From contig NC_133220.1 of the NCBI RefSeq assembly GCF_040436345.1, forward strand, positions 6,760,436 to 6,824,435: a stretch of 64,000 bases of DNA, read 5' to 3'. Position numbers and translations under genes: made by a program. This document shows positions 58,801-64,000 of the stretch, in pieces; the first letter of the stretch is position 1; every line of letters starts with the position of its first letter. This DNA is from Pagrus major (lineage: Eukaryota > Chordata > Actinopteri > Spariformes > Sparidae). Under the pieces are notes generated by a model. It saw only the letters and a list, made by a program, of their open reading frames with translations, had not been told where the DNA came from and made no database searches.

Positions 58801-61581
58801 AAGACAAGGTCCAAAGAGGGTCAATGCCAAGTCCACACTGTATAATTAAAGTAAATTAACGAAGAAGAGAGATTCAACCCCTAATAAGCATTGAGGCAAA
58901 ACAAATACAAGACATCATCATTCCCAACAGAAAACAACGCAAAAGATCTGCTGCTGAAATTACTGAGTGTCATTAACACACAGCAGCCAATCTTACAGTT
59001 ACACTTTAATAACAGTTTAAGTTTCTTTACGATATTCCTGTAAGCTTTTACTCACGTTGTTCACGTCTGTCAGGTGGAGGCCACTTGATGTTGCCAGAAT
59101 GGCTGCCGAGTGGCAAGACTTGCCTATGAAGACTTTGATCGTACATGGCAATACTTCTCTTTTTATGTCCCAGTCTGTTGTGTAGATATTCAAGGCGTCT
59201 CCTCCCTTGAGTATAGTTCGGATAAGTCTAAAAGGGATATGAAAAAGCACAGTCACAATCTAATAATGTAACAGATACATGATGATCAAGATACTTGATA
59301 GTCGTTACCTTTTTTAATTTCCAATACTCTTGATTTAACTGACGTTGGATTGTCTGAGAAGAGGAGACACAAAAGGGCAAATGATATGAATAAAACTGAA
59401 CCAGTAAAATATAATGGGGCACTTTTTAATCAGGGTATTGTTGAACACAAGGAACAGATTTGTGTGCATCTTTTAGGGAATCTACCTCCTTCTTTCCTTT
59501 GCTTTGTTGGACCTGTTTAAACTCATTTTGAAGCTCAGTCAAGCACGGGCAGATGAACTCTAACTGAGCACGCAGATGCTCGTACTCATTGTACTTGCTG
59601 TTGAAATCATTCTTACACCTCTGACGCTGCTCCGGAGAGGTGATCACTGTGTACTTCCTTGGAGGGAAAGGAGAGAAAATCTTAGTGAGAGTTTAAATAT
59701 GTATAAATTTCTCTTTCAAGTATTTGGCTCAAGTGAGAGAAAGAATGATCATTAGAGGGAGACTTAATGAGAGGTGCTAAGGCCTAGTCCACATGTACAT
59801 GGGTAAAAAATAATCACCTTCCAGACGAGTTATTTAGCAGCATTTCAGAATAATCTCTGTGGTCGGTTGCTTAGTTACAGAATTCCAATGTTACATCGAA
59901 AATGGATGGAAATGAACCTTCACTGTCAACAATCGAATTCAAAATGCAGTACTGACAATTTCTTTACAAAGACGGCTCATGGAGGAAAAACTGAACTGAC
60001 TGAACTAAAGTGATAACATTGGCAAAGATCCTTTCTTGATTTTCTTGGGAAGATGGTTTAATCAGGGAGTAAACCGGTGTGTGAGTGTGTATGAATGATT
60101 ATAGCTCCTGATGAGCATGTGGCACTGTACATGGCAACCTCTGCCACCAGTGTATGAATATGTGTGTGAATGGATGAATGCTGACTTGTGTTGTAAAGCG
60201 CTTTGAGACTGAGTTGGTCAGAATAGAAAAGCGCTTCATAATTTCATTCATTTACCACTTAGAAATTCAGTTTGTTACAAAGTAAACCCTCTTCCCAAGC
60301 AAATCCGTAAAGGATCTTTGGCAATGTTATCACTGTAGTTCAATTCAGTTTTTCCTCCACGAGTAAACCATCTTCTGAAATAAATCAATAAAGGATCTCT
60401 GAAACGCTCTCCAAGGCTGCTGGAGTTACCTTCATACCAGTCTCTTGTTTGTCTTGGTGCACACAGGATAAGTGTCTGTAATTCAGTGCGTCCATCTTAA
60501 GTCTCTGCACTAGTTCTGCATTATGAATATAAATCATTTAGCAGGACATTTTGTCTTCATCCTAAACACAACATCTTCCATCTGGTCAGTTTACAGAAAG
60601 AAAAAAAAAAAGCGTCTTACTCTGTGTCTGAGGGTCCAGTTACAGTACTGGGCTTGACGATCTTTTCAAGAGGATCTTGGGACAAGTCACTATCCAAAGA
60701 CAGCTGCTCCTCTTCAGAAACATGACTCCTCTTTGTACCTCTGTGGAGACAGTCCTGTTTAACTGACCTGATTTGTTGATTGGTTTTTAAAAAATAAATA
60801 AGATTTAGCAAAAAAAACTTAATAGAAAAGTTAGTGTTTCTTTTCTGTTTGAAATCCAGCATTCAGTCTGCAATGAAAATATATATATATTTTTTTATTT
60901 CAGCTCCTCTGCTTTCATTTACACTACTAAACTGCTCTTGCAGTAGAAGTGGTGACAATAACTGTGGTAGACCAGCAGGATTTAAAATGTCATCACTTTG
61001 TCATTTTATCATATTGGACATTTGTCACAATAAGCTCATTAATTCTTGGGTTGTGGCCAAAAATGTTCTTTTGTGAGGTCACAGTGACCTTTGACCACCA
61101 AAACCTAATCATCCTTGAGTCCAAGTGGACGTTTTGTTTTCAGATATAAGAAAATTCCCTCAAGAAGTTCCTGAGATCAGGAATGGGACTGACAGATGGA
61201 CGGACAACATGAAACATCACGCCTCGGCCACAGTGGTCGCTGACACTGAGGCATAAGAATCCATTTTGAGAGTTGCTGAGTGATGAGATACTTCACTAAC
61301 TTTGTGCAACTGCTACTGCAAATTCTTAGTCATCTGTGCCATTTTATACATTCAGCATCAAATGCAATACATTAAGACTTTAAGTCAACATTTTGTCTTC
61401 ATCCAAGATGCATCATCTTCTATCAGATCAGTTTGAAAACATTGTCTTACTTTGTTCCTGAGGGTCCAAGTTCATTACTTGACATTTGAAGATGATCTTT
61501 AGAGCCGTCAGCCTTCACAGACAGACGGCTCGATCCTGGAGACTCAGCCCCGTCCTCCTCTTCCTTCACAGAAACATTCAT
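52809..61581 (-). CDS. G5: OCEL-ZU5-UPA-CARD protein with fused first exon
   Basis: Exons in transcript order: 61451-61581, 60621-60740, 59486-59657, 59309-59353, 59056-59227, 58472-58620, 58111-58166, 56615-56832, 55571-55842, 54068-54181, 53831-53972, 52809-53128. They sum to 1911 nt (636 residues), all in phase. The first exon fuses the start of repeat exon 1 ([20 protein letters not shown]) with the end of repeat exon 3 (SNELGPSGTK), so only one such repeat precedes the acidic [10 protein letters not shown] exon. OCEL is complete (SPEQRQRCKNDF, NYTQGRRRLEYLHNR, SIAMYDQ). FIIND keeps the catalytic His and HF|S (PHFSAIG). UPA has a 6-base in-frame deletion shared with G3. The CARD ends with a longer basic tail, RVLKLRWRKIKK. 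Confidence 0.82.
53455..53590. repeat. Interspersed repeat in the G5 CARD intron, shared with G4
   Basis: Same sequence and position as 34660-34795, ending in a poly-A tract. Confidence 0.6.
54625..55507. mobile_element. Insertion replacing part of the G5 UPA intron
   Basis: About 880 bases here have no match in the other copies and replace about 300 bases of shared intron. The right edge ends GTTGGCAGGTCTG, reverse complement of CAGACCTGCCAAC, which resembles a hAT-type terminus. No matching left terminus or target duplication is seen, so this is a rearranged remnant. Confidence 0.5.
60060..60290. repeat. Teleost interspersed repeat near OCEL exon 1 of G5
   Basis: GTGTATGAATGATTATAGC...GTGTGAATGGATGAATG...TTGTAAAGCGCTTTGAGAC matches the wording of a very common fish repeat. 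A fragment is fused to exon 4 in G3. Confidence 0.6.
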
Positions 61582-61782
61582 CTTCTGGTCTGAAGTCAGT
61601 CTGAGAAGATAAACAGTGTAATAAAACCACCTGGTCACCTTTCTTTGAGTCTGTGCTCGTTTATTCTTAATGTGGATTAATCATTATATCAGGACTTTGC
61701 GTCCACAGATGAATCAAACTGTCGAGTTCATAGAGTGGTGTAGTTTGTAGTCCTAAAACCCGGAAATCAGTTAGTATTGTTG

Positions 61783-61791
61783 CACTTCCGG
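61783..61791 (-). promoter_or_regulatory. Conserved ETS-site pair upstream of G5
   Basis: CCGGAAGTG on the minus strand plus inverted TTTCCGGG partner, about 200 bases before the ATG at 61581. Confidence 0.4.
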
Positions 61792-62465
61792 TTCCCTCAT
61801 CTCAAAGTTAACGGATCTTTTTGATTTGGTTTTCAGTTAAATGCCTGAAATAAGGTGTGTGGTTACCACAGGCTGAAGATATTTACACGTTTTGTTCTAC
61901 GACATAAAATACATCATTAAATGTCCCACAGTTTAATTATAAAGCGCTTCTGTGTGTAAAAAACAGTGGTTGCTAACAAGCGTCTAAATGAGACTACAGA
62001 GGTTGTCGCGGACATTAAACGTCATCACAGCGAACAGGAGACTCATCTACTCACTAGTTCGTCTTTACAGGCCGACTTTAGTTACAAACTATTCTAACTT
62101 TAACTATACAACTTGTACATTTATCAGTTTATAGAAAACGTGTATAGTAACTGTGTAGTAAGACGCTTAGTGGTGGTGACGTTTAAATCATGCGACCGTG
62201 ATGTTGTCTGTAGCCTATACAGCCTATACGACGACGTCGCCGCCATATTGGATGTGGCAGATCTGATACAAGTGAATGGAGTGAACTTTACAAAGCTCCT
62301 TCTACAAAGTGCTGTAAGTTAATATCTCTCACTTACACATTCACACACGTACGAATATATTCAGGAAACAGACAGGAACCAAAAACAACGTCTGTAACGT
62401 CCTCTGATGATTTCAAACGTTAACTACTCCTCATATGTTCAGTAAACAGGTGGGCACCAAACCAC

Positions 62466-62766
62466 CGGATGTACTTTTATAATGTTTTTATGAGTGTTTA
62501 CAGCTGCCAACGTTTGTAACTCTGCTACTGTGATGATACGTGACGGTTAAATATTGAGTCTGTGTCTATAATAACCAGATCCTGACATGTAAATGTGATG
62601 TCTGTCTACCATACTGTCAACTTAAATATGGACAACTGACTGCATAATATATGAATCAGAATCAGAAACACTTCATTAATCCCCGACGGGAAATTGCTTG
62701 CGTCACAGCTGCTCCCATTCAAAGTCAAGAATATGCAGAAAAATAGTAATAATAACAATAATAACG

Positions 62767-62799
<33 letters not shown>

Positions 62800-63226
62800 T
62801 TAATAATAATAATAATAATACAAACTATATATATAGTGCATATTTATAAAAGTAGCCTACTGCAACTTTACTTTTTTTTTTTACCATGTAATGTTATTTT
62901 ATACAATGTCATATTTTATAATGTTGTCATGGAGTTTATCACTTCACTGCTAAAAGAACAGAAAGCAGGCTCACTGCCAGTTGCAGTTTCTTATCTTGAT
63001 TTGCGGACTTTTTGATTTATTGTCTCCATGATTGTTAATTTTATTACTTAGATTATCAGAAATCACTGTGTAAAAACGACGTTGGCACTTTTTATTCCAA
63101 CAGACATCACATTTACATGTCAGGATCTGGTTATTATAGACACAGATTCAATATTTAACCGTCATTTAACATCACAGTAGCAGCTGTAAACACTCATAAA
63201 AACATTATAAAAATACATCCGGTGGT
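62466..63226. repeat. Inverted-repeat module in the G5 5' intron
   Basis: Arms 62466-62605 and about 63103-63226 are reverse complements (for example AAATGTGATGTCTGT and ACAGACATCACATTT). They enclose about 500 bases holding an AAT microsatellite and a GAATCAGAATCAG retroelement-like end. The inner segment is inverted relative to 5062-5545. Confidence 0.65.
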
Positions 63227-63551
63227 CTGTAGCCTAACATTAACTTTTTACTGCTAGAGATTTAATTTACTCTCCGAAAATCACAAAAATTGTGTTCGTC
63301 TGTGAGGATTATCTTGCTGGACAAAACGTGTAAATATCATAAACTTGTGTTTGACACGGAGATTATTTTTGGCCATGTTCAAAAATCCTGGAGGCTTTTT
63401 TTTGGAGGGAACCAGGGCGATGCTAACTTCAGAGTTAGCCTTCAATAAAACGTCATCCCTCCACCACTCTGACGTCATTGTTCACAGACTGTCGAGAAAA
63501 CGGACTTTAATCGTAAAATAATAAAAAATGTTGTTGTTTTTTCACACTCAC

Positions 63552-63615
63552 CTGCGTCAGACTTCAGTCCTGCTGCTGCTGCTCCGTCGACACAAAATGG
63601 AGTCTGCACCGTTAG
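63552..63615 (-). other. Putative noncoding first exon of G5
   Basis: Homologous to the other first exons and ends at a GTGAGT donor; upstream limit approximate. Confidence 0.4.
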
Positions 63616-63622
63616 ACTGAAC

Positions 63623-63634
63623 AGTTTCACTTTC
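63623..63634 (-). promoter_or_regulatory. Perfect ISRE core upstream of G5
   Basis: The plus strand reads AGTTTCACTTTC, i.e. GAAAGTGAAACT on the gene strand, an exact ISRE core. It occupies the position of the ETS-IRF-like site in the other copies. Confidence 0.55.
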
Positions 63635-63793
63635 AGGCGTCCTACCTGTTCACTGTGAGATTATGAGAGATAATTATTCTACTTTTGCTTTATCTATTTG
63701 TCAACATTAGTTACTTTGCAGATTCTGATTATTAATACAGAATTTATTGATACAGTGTTTCCATATGATTGTTGAGCAGGATGATCCCCAGCC

Positions 63794-64000
63794 TAGGGTG
63801 ACCAAACGTCCTGTTTTTACCAGGACATGTCCTGTTTTCACGTCCTGTCCTGGCCGTCCCGGGAGTGTTTTATAAAGTGGTGAAATGTCCTGGTTTTCAT
63901 TGTTTTTCATTGGGCCATTAAATTGACGCTGCATGTGACGTAATCCCTGAGAGGCTGCTACATGTACACTCACAACGAGCGAGCAGACAGCCACAGCACT
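63794..64000. repeat. Edge of an interspersed repeat at the window end
   Basis: Starts at about CTAGGGTGACCAAACGTCCTG and runs off the window, interrupting sequence otherwise shared with about 32190-32215. The GGTGACCAnACGTCCTG wording resembles a common vertebrate hAT-like repeat end. Confidence 0.45.

Noticed and set aside
1..64000. CRISPR arrays, bacterial operons, tRNA or rRNA genes
   Set aside because: No regularly spaced direct repeats and no rRNA-like sequence were noticed, and the sequence is vertebrate-like; a tRNA scan was not possible by eye.

Overview
The window is vertebrate nuclear DNA, most probably from a teleost fish. Genes are split by short introns with standard GT/AG sites. 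Fish-type DNA transposons, a BEL/Pao retrotransposon, AAT/ATT and TG microsatellites and inverted repeats fill the spaces. No NACHT or LRR exons, RNA genes or CRISPR arrays were seen.

The core is a five-member family of FIIND-CARD genes (FIIND = ZU5 + UPA, the autoproteolytic module of NLRP1 and CARD8). G1 (519-2485, +; its 5' part lies outside the window) and G2 (7018-16077, +) point right. G3 (23172-31102, -), G4 (34001-48750, -) and G5 (52809-61581, -) point left, so G2 and G3 are tail to tail around a BEL/Pao relic at 18.97-21.83 kb. The common layout is: noncoding first exon with an ISRE/ETS-IRF-like site upstream; a variable number of short phase-2 exons encoding acidic, Ser-rich repeats like those at the N-terminus of fish NLR proteins; three exons encoding an occludin/ELL (OCEL) domain; two linker exons; ZU5; UPA; CARD.

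Two features stand out. First, an OCEL domain, known from ELL elongation factors and occludin, sits where NLRP1 has NACHT-LRR. Second, in G4 twelve intron-containing exons (39401-45209) encode the complete A-spacer-B pocket of an RBL1/p107-like retinoblastoma protein. They lack the normal N-terminal and C-terminal exons and lie between the OCEL exons and the FIIND exons. All phases agree: with degenerate OCEL exon 3 skipped, the G4 exons sum to 3552 nt (1184 codons with stop). My inference is that these are inflammasome-type sensors in which different host domains are mounted as bait in front of an autoproteolytic FIIND-CARD. The Rb pocket would be a decoy for proteins that bind or degrade Rb. 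No transcript or protein evidence is available here.

Left to right: G1 3' half (0-2.5 kb); 3' flank and G2 promoter (2.5-3.7 kb); inverted transposon copies and a flipped module (4-6.4 kb); G2 with a tandemly duplicated 5' block (7-16 kb); spacer and BEL/Pao (16-22.2 kb); G3 (22.3-32 kb); G4 with the pocket exons, a Tc1 relic and, in its 5' intron, a hAT element (33-51.5 kb); G5 (52.8-63.6 kb); a flipped module copy (62.2-63.2 kb); and the edge of another repeat (63.8-64 kb).
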